Shown: one piece after another, positions 7,932 through 16,047 of the stretch
Layout: every line of letters begins with the position of its first letter
How positions within the stretch are numbered: position 1 is the stretch's first letter
From: an uncultured Eubacteriales bacterium
GTDB taxonomy: Bacteria; Bacillota; Clostridia; Oscillospirales; Oscillospiraceae
Reading direction: 5' to 3'
Length of the DNA: 64,000 bases
Assembly: GCA_900079765.1 (NCBI GenBank)
Contig: LT599017.1
Location: 930,001-994,000 of the forward strand
Position numbers and translations under genes: made by a program
Notes under the pieces: model-generated
Databases searched by the model: none
Told to the model about the DNA's origin: nothing
The model's input: only the letters and a program-made list of their open reading frames with translations

Positions 7932-7961
7932 ATCCCCCACTCAGTTAATTCTGGGTGGGGG
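7932..7961 (+). terminator. Terminator of promoter cassette 1
   Basis: TCCCCCACTCAG pairs with CTGGGTGGGGGA around a short AT-rich loop. It lies about 55 bases after promoter copy 1, so any transcript would be about 80 nucleotides and non-coding. Confidence 0.5.
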
Positions 7962-7992
7962 ATTCCTACTTATGGCTTGCTGTCTGAGGATG

Positions 7993-8023
7993 TTCACACA
8001 TTGCACCCAACCGGAATATACTA
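7993..8023 (+). promoter_or_regulatory. Repeated promoter element, copy 2
   Basis: TTCAC at 7993-7997, 16 bases, then GAATATACTA at 8014-8023. It shares surrounding bases with copy 1 (the TGC.CC.AACC stretch before, and GCAGCAG after). It leads into the hairpin at 8069 with no gene between. Confidence 0.5.
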
Positions 8024-8068
8024 GGAATGCAGCAGGTAACACATATACCCTCTTCACATATTTCAGCC

Positions 8069-8102
8069 CTCACCCGGCTCATTACCGGGTGGGGGTTTTA
8101 TT
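8069..8102 (+). terminator. Terminator of promoter cassette 2
   Basis: CCCTCACCCGG and CCGGGTGGGGG form a strong stem followed by TTTTA. It closes a second short promoter-terminator unit without a gene. Confidence 0.6.
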
Positions 8103-8124
8103 TGCGGCTCGTTTCCCGACCATC

Positions 8125-8155
8125 TTCACGCACCGCATCCGAACGGAATATATTA
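8125..8155 (+). promoter_or_regulatory. Repeated promoter element, copy 3, driving a small Cys/Arg-rich gene
   Basis: TTCAC at 8125-8129, 16 bases, then GAATATATTA at 8146-8155. It is followed by a leader nearly identical to the one at 33566-33620. The 27 bases at 8173-8199 are the same as 33584-33610. Confidence 0.6.
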
Positions 8156-8209
8156 TGATAGCGGAGACACAACGCATAGAGTACATCACCTAGGAAAGGA
8201 GGGTGTGCT

Positions 8210-8419
8210 ATGTGTAACAATTGTGATCGTGATAACGACCGGGACCGGGACCGCGACCGGGACTGTGACCGTGACCGAGATCGGGATGACTGTTTCCGCC
8301 GCTGCTTCCGTTGTTGCAGAAATCGCTGCAACAGACGCTGCAACCGCTGCTGTTTCTATAAATATTGCGAAAGCATAATATTGCCGCCCCTATGGATTAG
8401 TCCATGGGGGCGGCTTTGA
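8210..8419 (+). CDS. Small Asp-Arg and Cys-Arg-rich protein, MCN family
   Basis: This 69-residue protein begins Met-Cys-Asn-Asn. Residues 5-27 are an alternating Asp-Arg run with two Cys. Residues 28-50 are a Cys/Arg-rich block (CFRRCFRCC and similar, about ten Cys). AAAGGAGGG is 6 bases before the ATG. The last 15 or so codons run through the terminator hairpin at 8383-8414, so an earlier stop was probably lost and the C-terminus is likely read-through. A relative at 33621 has the same start, leader and Cys-Arg block. Cysteine-rich small proteins with late sporulation promoters are often spore-surface components; that role is inferred. Confidence 0.7.
   Translation: MCNNCDRDNDRDRDRDRDCDRDRDRDDCFRRCFRCCRNRCNRRCNRCCFYKYCESIILPPLWISPWGRL
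8383..8417 (+). terminator. Terminator overlapping the 3' end of the small gene
   Basis: GCCGCCCCTATGGA and TCCATGGGGGCGGC form a perfect-looking 14-base stem with a TTAG loop, followed by TTTG. It lies inside the reading frame of the preceding gene. Confidence 0.7.
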
Positions 8420-8527
8420 CCTGTTCGAACAAATTTTCTAGGAGTTTACTACTATTTTGTAACGATAACTTCATATTCATTTTCTTGTCCGCATAATTAT
8501 TAATAAAAACTGGGGGGGGTCTTAAAA

Positions 8528-8926
8528 TTGAAAAATAAAATAATTCCAGGTATTTCTCTAGCTATATTGGGAGCTATAATTTCTATTGCACCTAATTTTC
8601 TTATTGGTCAACAGTGTGTAAACATGAAAATGAAGTGCTTTTGGGCTGCGAGAACAGAAGTTGGTATAGGAATACTTATAATTATTCTGGCTTTACTTCT
8701 TATTTGCTTTAAATCAAGAGAAGCAAAATTAGGAATCAGTCTATCGCTTGCGCTTATTGGTGTTTTTGGGGCATTGATAGCAACCGTACTTATTGGTTTT
8801 TGTAATGGTAGCTGTAGCATGAAATGTACATGCAGCTCCTCTTCGTTGCTTGTAATGACTCTTTTAAGTATGCTAGTTACAGTAATTTCTCTTTTAAACT
8901 TTATACTATTGAAAAAAAACAGATAG
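8528..8926 (+). CDS. DUF4418 family membrane protein
   Basis: This 132-residue protein has four membrane segments, near residues 5-25, 45-62, 70-92 and 108-127. Between the first two is MKMKCFWAARTEVGIG, the signature loop of DUF4418 proteins, which often sit beside ABC transporters. A Cys-rich loop (GSCSMKCTCSSSS) precedes the last segment. It starts at a TTG after a run of G. It is AT-rich like its accessory surroundings. Function is unknown, and no transporter is adjacent here. Confidence 0.75.
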   Translation: MKNKIIPGISLAILGAIISIAPNFLIGQQCVNMKMKCFWAARTEVGIGILIIILALLLICFKSREAKLGISLSLALIGVFGALIATVLIGFCNGSCSMKCTCSSSSLLVMTLLSMLVTVISLLNFILLKKNR

Positions 8927-8949
8927 TCAAACATACTTTCAAAATGCCA

Positions 8950-9003
8950 GCCGCTATCTGTTGCCGGCCAGGAGACCTGATTAAGGATGTACCAAAACAA
9001 TGA
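8950..9003 (+). pseudogene. C-terminal scrap of a Cro/CI-type regulator
   Basis: One frame reads ICCRPGDLIKDVPKQ and stops at 9001. This matches the C-terminal end of small XRE regulators (usual form CQPGDLIEYVP). A second scrap of the same family lies at 36800-36922. The helix-turn-helix part is absent. Confidence 0.6.
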
Positions 9004-9046
9004 AAACACCGCCTCCAGGGGTTTTCCCTGGAGGCGGTGTTTCTTT
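9003..9046 (+). terminator. Terminator
   Basis: AAACACCGCCTCCAGGG and CCCTGGAGGCGGTGTTT form a 17-base stem around a T-rich loop, followed by CTTT. Confidence 0.8.
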
Positions 9047-9070
9047 ACCCATCCCATACCGTTTGTTTTC

Positions 9071-9099
9071 TTGACTTGCGTTCATGGTGGTGCTAGAAT
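9071..9099 (+). promoter_or_regulatory. Promoter for the glycosyltransferase operon
   Basis: TTGACT (9071-9076) and TAGAAT (9094-9099) are 17 bases apart. The leader to the gene at 9359 is about 250 bases, AT-rich, without a recognised RNA element. A second TATAAT lies near 9170. Confidence 0.55.
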
Positions 9100-9358
9100 T
9101 GCCTAACGCCCCAACAAAAATTACCTATCGCTAATGTGATTATGTGTTACTAACTACGCATTGTTGGTTATAATGTTATGTGGGCAAAAGTTATAAAAAC
9201 TAGTAATAAAGTACACTATGTTATGTTCGGCACAAGGTAAAACGACATAACAATTTCTTAATTGTTTTTTAAGCATTGGGAGAGGGTTTTCTAAAGAAAG
9301 GGCAGATATACTGATAGACAAGGAAAGACCCCAACGCTTTGAAAAAGGAGGGGATGGC

Positions 9359-10456
9359 ATGAACATCCTGATCCTGACCGGAAAATTCGGCATGGGCCAC
9401 TGGTCCGCGTCCCAGTCCCTCCGCCAGCAGCTCCTGGAGGAGGACGGGGACCACCGGGTGGACGTGGTGGACTTCGTGGAATACGCCATGCCCGGCAGTA
9501 CATCCGAGGCCGTGTACCGTTTCTTCACCCTTATGGTGACCCACGGCAGCGGCATCTTCAACATCTACTATAAAATGACCGAGAATATGGAGACCGACGC
9601 CCGTACCCTCTTCGAGCGCCGATTTGTGGACAAGCTGGCCGAGCTGGTGGAGGAAAAGCGGCCCGACGCCGTGATTGCCACCCACCCCCTCTGCGCCCAG
9701 ATGGTGGCCCGCTACAAGTGGGAGACCGGCAGTCCCCTGCCCTTAGTCACCTGCATCACCGATTTGACCGCCCACTCCGAATGGATCAATCACAACACTG
9801 ATCTCTACCTGGTAGGGGCCCCCGCCATCGCCGACCGGCTGGCCGACAAGGGCGTGGGGCGGGAGCGCATCGTCGCCACCGGCATCCCGGTAAAGGCCCA
9901 GTTCAAGACCACGCCCCGCGTCCGGGGCGGGAAGATGCGCAACCTCCTCATCATGGGCGGGGGCTTAGGCCTTATGCCCAAGAAGGATAAGTTCTACGAG
10001 GAGCTCAACGCCCTCCCGGGAGTGGAGACCACCATCATCGCGGGCAACAACGAAAAGCTGCGCCAACGTTTAGACGGGAAGTACGAGCACATCCGTGTGG
10101 TGGGCTATACCGACCGGGTATATGAATACATGGCCCACGCCGACCTCCTCCTGTCCAAGCCCGGCGGCATTACCCTCTTCGAGACCATCGCCTCGGAGCT
10201 GCCCATCCTGGCTTGGGAGCCTTTCCTCCAGCAGGAGATCAACAACGGCCGTTTCTTGACCCGGGCGGGCATCGGGGCCGTGGCCGGCAAAGAGATCGAG
10301 GACTGCCTGGAGGCCATCGGCACCATCATCCATAACGACGGTGTCCTCTCCTGGATGGCGGGCAATATGCGCCGCCTGAAGAGCCGCCTCAGCACCGAGC
10401 CCCTGACCGAGCGGCTTACGGCCATCCTGGCCGAAAAGGGGGTGCGCGCGCAATGA
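9359..10456 (+). CDS. MGDG-synthase-like diacylglycerol glycosyltransferase
   Basis: This family adds sugar to diacylglycerol to make membrane glycolipids (UgtP and plant MGDG synthases). The N-terminal domain shows TGKFGMGHWSAS, the lipid-binding Gly-rich loop. The C-terminal GT28-type domain shows LIMGGGLGLM and the nucleotide-sugar loop LLSKPGGITLFE near residue 260. The 365-residue length is normal. AAGGAGG is well placed before the ATG. It overlaps a tiny membrane peptide gene and is followed by a YbhN-type membrane protein, so a membrane-lipid operon is likely. Confidence 0.9.
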   Translation: MNILILTGKFGMGHWSASQSLRQQLLEEDGDHRVDVVDFVEYAMPGSTSEAVYRFFTLMVTHGSGIFNIYYKMTENMETDARTLFERRFVDKLAELVEEKRPDAVIATHPLCAQMVARYKWETGSPLPLVTCITDLTAHSEWINHNTDLYLVGAPAIADRLADKGVGRERIVATGIPVKAQFKTTPRVRGGKMRNLLIMGGGLGLMPKKDKFYEELNALPGVETTIIAGNNEKLRQRLDGKYEHIRVVGYTDRVYEYMAHADLLLSKPGGITLFETIASELPILAWEPFLQQEINNGRFLTRAGIGAVAGKEIEDCLEAIGTIIHNDGVLSWMAGNMRRLKSRLSTEPLTERLTAILAEKGVRAQ

Positions 10457-10554
10457 GCAGAAAGACACGGCGCACCGTCGTCATCACGCTCTCCGCCCTG
10501 GCCGCGGCCGCAGTGGCGGCCGCCGCGCTGGTGCACATATTCCGGAAAAAGTAA
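10453..10554 (+). CDS. 33-residue single-pass membrane peptide
   Basis: The frame starts in an ATGA overlap with the stop of the glycosyltransferase gene, so translation is probably coupled. The peptide is a basic head (SRKTRRT), about 20 hydrophobic residues rich in Ala and Val, and a basic tail (FRKK). Such peptides often modulate a membrane partner. No family is recognised. Its position between two lipid-related genes suggests it acts with one of them. Confidence 0.6.
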   Translation: MSRKTRRTVVITLSALAAAAVAAAALVHIFRKK

Positions 10555-10603
10555 TTTTTGAGGGGCGGAGCGCCGCCCCTCGCCCAAATGGAGGACGTCG
10601 CTC

Positions 10604-11650
10604 ATGCTGGCAAAAAAGAAAAACCTCATTGGCGGCGTCCTTTTGCTTGCCCTAATGGCCCTTACGCTGTACCTCCTCCTCAAGGAAGAGCAGCTCTCCC
10701 AAATTTTCGCCATGCTCTCCCAGGTCAGGCTGCGCTGGGTGCTGGCGGGGGTGGGGCTCATGTTCATCTTCGTGGCGTGCGAAGCGTCCTGCTCGCGCTT
10801 TACGCTCCGCCGCCTGGGGCACGATGTGGGACGGCTGCGCTGCCTTGGGTACGCTTTCGTGGGGTTCTACTTCAGCTCCATCACACCCTCCTCCACCGGA
10901 GGGCAGCCCGCCCAAGTCTACTACATGAGCAAGGATGGCATCCCCGCCGCCCATGGCACTTTGAGCATGCTGCTGGACACTGTTTGCTATCAGGTTGCCA
11001 TTCTGGTCTACGCTGGGGTGTCCCTTATTTTCAAGCCCGGCCTCCTCGCCTCCATGGGCACGGGGCTGGGAGCCCTGCTGATCCTCGGCACGGCCATCAT
11101 GCTCGTCCTTACCACCATCATGCTCATCTTCATGTTCCTCCCCAACGCGGCCCATAAGCTGGCCGACCGCATCCTCGCCCTGTTGGTCAGGATGCGCCTC
11201 GTCAAGGACGGGGAGCGGTGGCGGGAGCGGCTGGAGCACCAGATGGAGGAGTACCGCGCCGGAGCCGACTGCATCCTCCATAATCCCATCATGACCATCC
11301 GGCTCCTGCTCATCACGCTCTTCCAGCTCACCTGCCAGTTCGCCGTGCCCTATACGGTATACCGGGCCTTCGGCCTTACGGGCCACGGGGCTTTTGATAT
11401 CATCTGCGCTCAGGCCTTATTGACGCTGGCGGTATCTATGCTCCCCCTGCCCGGCGCGGTGGGGGTCACCGAGGGGGGCTTTGTGCGGTTCTTCACCGTC
11501 TTTTTCGGTACGCGGCTGGTCACCCCGGCGGTGTTGATCTCCCGGGGCGTGAGCTTTTACGCATTCCTCGCCCTCAGCGCCCTCGCCACTCTGGCCGTCC
11601 ATCTCACCCCCCGCCGCCCTCTCCCCACACCCGACCCCTCGTCCCCCTAA
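10604..11650 (+). CDS. YbhN/LPG-synthase-type integral membrane protein
   Basis: This 348-residue protein has about eight membrane segments. It shows the UPF0104 (flippase-like, aglD/MprF transmembrane domain) pattern: a central SSITPSSTGGQPAQVYYMSK and a late MLPLPGAVGVTEGGF motif. The family includes the flippase half of MprF and uncharacterised lipid transporters. There is no catalytic lysyl-transferase domain. Its position after a glycolipid synthase fits a role in moving or modifying lipids. GGAGG is near the ATG. Confidence 0.88.
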   Translation: MLAKKKNLIGGVLLLALMALTLYLLLKEEQLSQIFAMLSQVRLRWVLAGVGLMFIFVACEASCSRFTLRRLGHDVGRLRCLGYAFVGFYFSSITPSSTGGQPAQVYYMSKDGIPAAHGTLSMLLDTVCYQVAILVYAGVSLIFKPGLLASMGTGLGALLILGTAIMLVLTTIMLIFMFLPNAAHKLADRILALLVRMRLVKDGERWRERLEHQMEEYRAGADCILHNPIMTIRLLLITLFQLTCQFAVPYTVYRAFGLTGHGAFDIICAQALLTLAVSMLPLPGAVGVTEGGFVRFFTVFFGTRLVTPAVLISRGVSFYAFLALSALATLAVHLTPRRPLPTPDPSSP

Positions 11651-11692
11651 AAACCCGCCCTTGAAAGGGGCGGTTTTTTTTTGTATAATAAC
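11651..11692 (+). terminator. Terminator after the membrane-lipid operon
   Basis: AAACCCGCCC and GGGGCGGTTT form the stem, followed by nine T residues. Confidence 0.85.
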
Positions 11693-11720
11693 AGCAATTA
11701 ACAGTGGGGGAGTGCGAGCC

Positions 11721-12668
11721 ATGAAAAATTTGGGCATTGATTTGGGCGGCATTAATATTGCGGCGGCGGTGGTAGACGAGGAGGGGCATATCCTGGCCCG
11801 GGGCCGGGTCTCCACGCCGCGGGGCGGGGAGGCGGTGGCCTCGGCCATGGCCGAGGCCGCCCGTCAGGCGGTAGAGAACGCCCGCCTCACGATGGACGAG
11901 ATCGACTCAGTGGGCGTAGGCTCTCCCGGCACCATCGACCCGGAGAGCGGCGTCGTGGTCCTCTGGTCGAACTTAGACTTCCACCACGTCCCCCTGGCCT
12001 CCATGGTAGCCGAGCGGCTGGGCCGCCCCGTCCTCCTGGAGAACGACGCCAACGCCGCTGCTCTGGGCGAGTACGCAGCCGGCGCGGGCAAGGGCAGCTC
12101 CTCCATGGTGGCCATCACCCTGGGCACCGGCGTGGGGGGCGGCGCGGTGCTGGACGGCAAGCTGTATACCGGCTTTAACTATGCCGGGTTGGAGGTGGGC
12201 CACTTTGTCATTGAGCATGGCGGCCGCCTGTGCACCTGCGGGCGGCGGGGCTGCTTTGAGACTTACGCCTCCGCCTCCGCCATCATCAAGCGGGCCCGGG
12301 AGCGGATGGAGGGCAACCGGGAATCCCTCCTCTGGCAGTTGGCGGAGGGAGACCTCACCAAGGTGGAGGCCCGCACCGTATTCGACGCCGCCGGGCAGAA
12401 CGACGTGCTGGCCCGTGAACTGGTGGAGGAATACGAGGAGTACTTAGCCTGCGGCATCACAAACCTCATCAATATCTTCCAGCCCGAGATCCTCTGCGTG
12501 GGCGGCGGCGTGGCCGGCGCGGGGGAGAAACTGCTGGCCCCCGTCCGGGCCATCCTGGACCGGGAGGACTATGCCCGGGACAACAGCACCCGCACCAAGC
12601 TGATGCTGGCCGAGCTGGGCAATGACGCCGGCATCATCGGCGCAGCGATGCTGAAAAATTTTCGATAA
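11721..12668 (+). CDS. ROK family glucokinase
   Basis: ROK kinases phosphorylate glucose or related sugars with ATP. The ATP loop is DLGGINIAAAVVD at residues 6-18. The sugar and catalytic region is ENDANAAALGE near residue 105, followed by GTGVGGGAV and the zinc site CTCGRRGCFE near residue 170. The length is 315 residues. An upstream in-frame ATG at 11661 lies in the preceding terminator, so the ATG at 11721 with GGGGGAG before it is preferred. A TATAAT near 11690 may be its promoter. Confidence 0.92.
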   Translation: MKNLGIDLGGINIAAAVVDEEGHILARGRVSTPRGGEAVASAMAEAARQAVENARLTMDEIDSVGVGSPGTIDPESGVVVLWSNLDFHHVPLASMVAERLGRPVLLENDANAAALGEYAAGAGKGSSSMVAITLGTGVGGGAVLDGKLYTGFNYAGLEVGHFVIEHGGRLCTCGRRGCFETYASASAIIKRARERMEGNRESLLWQLAEGDLTKVEARTVFDAAGQNDVLARELVEEYEEYLACGITNLINIFQPEILCVGGGVAGAGEKLLAPVRAILDREDYARDNSTRTKLMLAELGNDAGIIGAAMLKNFR

Positions 12669-12689
12669 AAATAAGTAAAAATTGATCGC

Positions 12690-12741
12690 AAAAAGAGGGT
12701 CAAAAACTGGTCCGGATGGAGCAGTTTTTGACCCTCTTTTT
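12690..12741. terminator. Bidirectional terminator
   Basis: AAAAAGAGGGTCAAAAACTG and its near-complement at 12722-12741 form a 20-base stem between convergent genes, with T runs on both strands. Confidence 0.85.
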
Positions 12742-12750
12742 ATGGGGGCG

Positions 12751-13026
12751 TTACACCGCCTCGTACCCCTCGACCGCGTTCCCCTCGCCGGGGAGGGGCT
12801 TTTTCTCCTCCAGGGGCCACACCGCCAGGGATACCCCGTACAGCACCGCTCCGGCGATGGCGATGGCCTGTACCTTGTTCTCCTTGATCCAGGGCATATA
12901 CTGCCCGATCATGGGCAGCTTTTCGTCGTCCCCCAGCTTCTCCAACGCTGTGTACAGCAAAAAAGCTGCCACCGCACAGATGGCAATGCGCGTTACGGTT
13001 CCCTGCTTGTCGTCCATCCAGTCCAT
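12751..13026 (-). CDS. Small membrane protein of unknown function
   Basis: This 91-residue protein has two hydrophobic segments (RIAICAVAAFLLYTAL and QAIAIAGAVLYGVSLAVWP) separated by an acidic, Pro-containing loop, and a charged C-terminal tail. GGGGAGGAAGG precedes the ATG at 13026; the longer frame to 13110 has no ribosome site. It is divergent from the transketolase genes. No family is recognised. Confidence 0.7.
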   Translation of the reverse strand: MDWMDDKQGTVTRIAICAVAAFLLYTALEKLGDDEKLPMIGQYMPWIKENKVQAIAIAGAVLYGVSLAVWPLEEKKPLPGEGNAVEGYEAV

Positions 13027-13141
13027 GTGCCTTCCTCCCCTCTTTCCTATATATATCATACGCGACGCTGGGCTAGACGTGAAAAGAGAAAAGTGGTATA
13101 ATAACCTCATCTTCTGATAAAAGGCAGGAAGGAAGGATACT

Positions 13142-13987
13142 ATGCAGCAAAATGAAATCCACGCCTTGGCCGTTACCGCTGAGCGGGGCAGGCTCCTGGC
13201 GTTGGAAGGAATTCACACCGCAGCCTCGGGACACACCGGGGGCTCTCTGTCGGTGATGGATATTCTCACCACGCTCTATTTCCACACCATGCGGGTGAAC
13301 CCCGCCCAACCCCGCGACCCCGACCGGGACCGCTTCGTGCTCTCCAAGGGCCACTGTACCCCCGCGCTCTATGCGGTGCTGGCCCTCAAGGGCTATTTCC
13401 CCACTGAGGACATGAAACTTTTCCGCTCCATCGAGGGGCACTACTCGGGCCACCCCGACATGGTACACGTCAAGGGCGTGGACATGTCCACGGGCAGCCT
13501 GGGTCAGGGCATCTCCGCCGCCGTGGGCATGGCTATGGCGGGTAAGATGGACGACAAGGACTACCGGGTCTACTCCGTCCTGGGCGACGGGGAGCTGGCC
13601 GAGGGTCAGGTTTGGGAGGCCTTCATGGCCGCCGCCAAGTATAAGCTCGATAACCTCTGCGCCGTGGTGGACGTAAACGGCCTCCAGATTGATGGGCCCA
13701 CCGCTGAGATCATGCCCACAGAGCCCCTGGACAAGAAGTTCGAGGCCTTCGGCTGTCACGTGATCCATGTGGACGGCCACGATGTCGCCGCGCTGGCCGA
13801 CGCCTTTGACGCCGCCAAGGCAGTAAAGGGACAGCCCACCGTCCTCCTGGCCCGCACCATCAAAGGCAAGGGGGTCTCCTTCATGGAGGGGGACTACGGT
13901 TGGCACGGCAAGGCACCCAACGACGAGCAGTATGAGAAGGCCGTAGCCGAGATTTCGGCCCGTCTGGCCGGATTGGAGGGGAAGTAA
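13142..13987 (+). CDS. Transketolase, N-terminal (thiamine-binding) subunit
   Basis: Transketolase moves two-carbon units in the pentose phosphate pathway. Many Clostridia split it into two chains. This 281-residue chain holds the TPP-binding half: SGHTGGSLSVMDIL near residue 30, SLGQGISAAVGMA near residue 117, and GDGELAEGQVWEA ... DVNGLQIDG with the magnesium ligands. GAAGGAAGG precedes the ATG. The C-terminal chain follows three bases after the stop codon. Confidence 0.95.
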   Translation: MQQNEIHALAVTAERGRLLALEGIHTAASGHTGGSLSVMDILTTLYFHTMRVNPAQPRDPDRDRFVLSKGHCTPALYAVLALKGYFPTEDMKLFRSIEGHYSGHPDMVHVKGVDMSTGSLGQGISAAVGMAMAGKMDDKDYRVYSVLGDGELAEGQVWEAFMAAAKYKLDNLCAVVDVNGLQIDGPTAEIMPTEPLDKKFEAFGCHVIHVDGHDVAALADAFDAAKAVKGQPTVLLARTIKGKGVSFMEGDYGWHGKAPNDEQYEKAVAEISARLAGLEGK

Positions 13988-13990
13988 ACC

Positions 13991-14941
13991 ATGTCTGAAT
14001 CCATTGCGACAAGAGCCGCCTACGGGCAGGCCATCGTGGAGCTCGCCAAGACCGACAAGGACCTGGTGGTGCTGGACGCCGACCTCTCCGGCGCGACCAT
14101 GACCAAGGATTTTTCCAAGGTGTATCCGGAGCGGTTTTTTAACATGGGTATCGCGGAGTGCAACATGATGGGTGTGTCCGCGGGCCTGGCCACCGTCGGA
14201 AAAAAGCCCTTTGCCAACACCTTCGCCATGTTTGCCGCCGGACGGGCCTATGAGCAGGTGCGTAACTCCATCGCCTATCCCCACCTTAACGTGAAGGTGG
14301 TGGGCTCCCACGGCGGCCTCAGCGTAGGCGAGGACGGAGCCACCCACCAGTGCATCGAGGACCTGGCCCTCATGCGGGATATCCCCGGCATGCTGGTGTG
14401 CTGCCCTTGCGACGGGGCGGAGATGCGCCTCGCCACCGCCGCCCTTCTCAATTACGACGGCCCCGCCTACCTGCGCCTGGGCCGCATGGCGGTGGACACC
14501 GTCACCGAGGGTGTCCCCGGCTACAAGTTTGAGCTGGGCAAGGGCGCGGTCCTCCGGAATGGCTCCGACGCGACCGTTATCGCCTGCGGCCTTATGGTGC
14601 AGGAGGCTCTGAAGGCCGCGGAAACTCTGGCTGGAGAGGGCGTCGACCTGCGCGTCATCGATATGCACACCATCAAGCCTCTGGATGAGGCCCTGGTACG
14701 CACGGCTGCCGCCGAGACCGGCTGCATCGTCACCAGCGAGGAGCACAGCATTGTCGGCGGCCTTGGCGCCGCCGTGTGCGAGTATCTCTCCGGCGCGTTC
14801 CCCGTACCCGTGGTGCGCCACGGCGTCAACGACGAGTTCGGCCGTTCCGGCAGCGCCAAGAAGGTGCTTGCCGCCTACGGCCTCACCGCCGACGTGCTCT
14901 GTGAGAAGGTCCGCCAGGCTATTGCCCTCAAAAACGGCTGA
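13991..14941 (+). CDS. Transketolase, C-terminal (pyrimidine-binding) subunit
   Basis: This 316-residue chain completes the transketolase with its upstream neighbour. It has the pyrimidine-binding domain (VVLDADLSGATM, the catalytic Glu in NMGIAECNMMGVSAG, and FAMFAAGRAYEQVRN) and a transketolase C domain ending in the HGVNDEFGRSG region. The gap to the first subunit is three bases, so the two are co-translated. A terminator follows. Confidence 0.95.
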   Translation: MSESIATRAAYGQAIVELAKTDKDLVVLDADLSGATMTKDFSKVYPERFFNMGIAECNMMGVSAGLATVGKKPFANTFAMFAAGRAYEQVRNSIAYPHLNVKVVGSHGGLSVGEDGATHQCIEDLALMRDIPGMLVCCPCDGAEMRLATAALLNYDGPAYLRLGRMAVDTVTEGVPGYKFELGKGAVLRNGSDATVIACGLMVQEALKAAETLAGEGVDLRVIDMHTIKPLDEALVRTAAAETGCIVTSEEHSIVGGLGAAVCEYLSGAFPVPVVRHGVNDEFGRSGSAKKVLAAYGLTADVLCEKVRQAIALKNG

Positions 14942-14951
14942 GATAAAAATG

Positions 14952-14984
14952 AGGGGACGCCGCGTTTTGCGGCGTCCCCTTTTG
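14952..14984 (+). terminator. Terminator after the transketolase operon
   Basis: AGGGGACGCCGC and GCGGCGTCCCCT form the stem around GTTTT, with TTTT following. Confidence 0.85.
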
Positions 14985-15048
14985 TGAAGAAACGCTGAGC
15001 CGCCGCAGCGAGGCGTTGCGAAACGTGATATGGATTTAGGAGAAACAT

Positions 15049-16035
15049 ATGCTGTATGTTGAATCCCCATCTACAGACCCCTATTTTAACTTGGCCCTGG
15101 AGCAGTACCTCTTCGACACCATAGGTAAGACCGAGAGCCTCTTTATGCTCTGGCGCAACGACAACACCATTGTGGTGGGGCGTCACCAGAACACCGCGGA
15201 GGAGGTCAACGCCGACTTCGTTCGGGCGTGCGGAGTAAAGGTAGTCCGCCGTCTCTCCGGGGGCGGTGCGGTCTACCACGACCTGGGCAACCTAAACTTC
15301 ACCTTCATTACCGACGGCGGGAGCGGCAAGAGTCTTGATCTGCTTCTCTTCTGCCGCCCGGTGGCCTACGCCCTGGGCGAGCTGGGGGTGGCGGCCGAGG
15401 TCTCCGGCCGGAACGACATCACCATCGATGGGAAGAAATTTTCCGGCAACGCACAGTATAAGAAGGACGGCCGGGTTATGCACCACGGCACCATTATGTT
15501 TGACTCCGACCTGGACGTCCTGTCCCGGGCACTCCAGGTGAGTGAGGACAAGATCGTCTCCAAGGGGGTCAAGTCGGTGCGCGCCCGGGTCACCAACGTA
15601 AAGCCCTACCTGTCCGGGAATGTCACGCTGGAGGACTTCAAGGCTGTACTGGTGCGCTCTATCCTTGGGGATGTGCCCAGACGGTACGAGCTGACCGGGG
15701 AGGACCTGGCGGCCGTTCATGCCCTGCGGGAAAGCCGGTACGCCACCTGGGCGTGGAATTACGGCGAGTCCCCCAAATACGGCGTCCACAAGGAACGCCG
15801 GGTGGAGGGGGTGGGGAAACTCTCGCTCTGGCTCCAGGTGGAGGAGGGGCGGCTGACCGGGCTGGAGGCCTATGGCGACTTCTTCGGCGACGGGGCGGAG
15901 GGTGCGCTCACCGCCGCGCTGAAGGGCTGCCCCATGGAGGAGGGGGCCATCCTCTCCGCCCTGGAGGGCGTGGACCTGCAGCAGTATTTTCACCACCTCG
16001 CGGCGGAGGAGCTCTGCCACATTATGCTCTCGTAA
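15049..16035 (+). CDS. lplA: Lipoate-protein ligase A
   Basis: This enzyme activates lipoate with ATP and attaches it to lipoyl domains. The family landmarks are ESPSTDPYFNLALEQYL at the N-terminus, RRLSGGGAVYHDLGNLNF near residue 68 and the lysine loop KKFSGNAQYKK near residue 128. The 328-residue length includes the small C-terminal accessory domain. AGGAGAAAC lies before the ATG. The partner lipoyl proteins are not in this window. Confidence 0.93.
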   Translation: MLYVESPSTDPYFNLALEQYLFDTIGKTESLFMLWRNDNTIVVGRHQNTAEEVNADFVRACGVKVVRRLSGGGAVYHDLGNLNFTFITDGGSGKSLDLLLFCRPVAYALGELGVAAEVSGRNDITIDGKKFSGNAQYKKDGRVMHHGTIMFDSDLDVLSRALQVSEDKIVSKGVKSVRARVTNVKPYLSGNVTLEDFKAVLVRSILGDVPRRYELTGEDLAAVHALRESRYATWAWNYGESPKYGVHKERRVEGVGKLSLWLQVEEGRLTGLEAYGDFFGDGAEGALTAALKGCPMEEGAILSALEGVDLQQYFHHLAAEELCHIMLS

Positions 16036-16047
16036 GGAATGAATGGA

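Noticed and set aside
8098-8343. Reverse-strand Arg/Ser repeat frame
   Set aside because: It is the complement of the Asp-Arg codons of the 8210 gene; the plus-strand gene has the ribosome site and a relative.
13073-15070. 665-residue reverse-strand frame over the transketolase genes
   Set aside because: Both transketolase subunits on the plus strand have all expected motifs and ribosome sites; the reverse frame has no domain.
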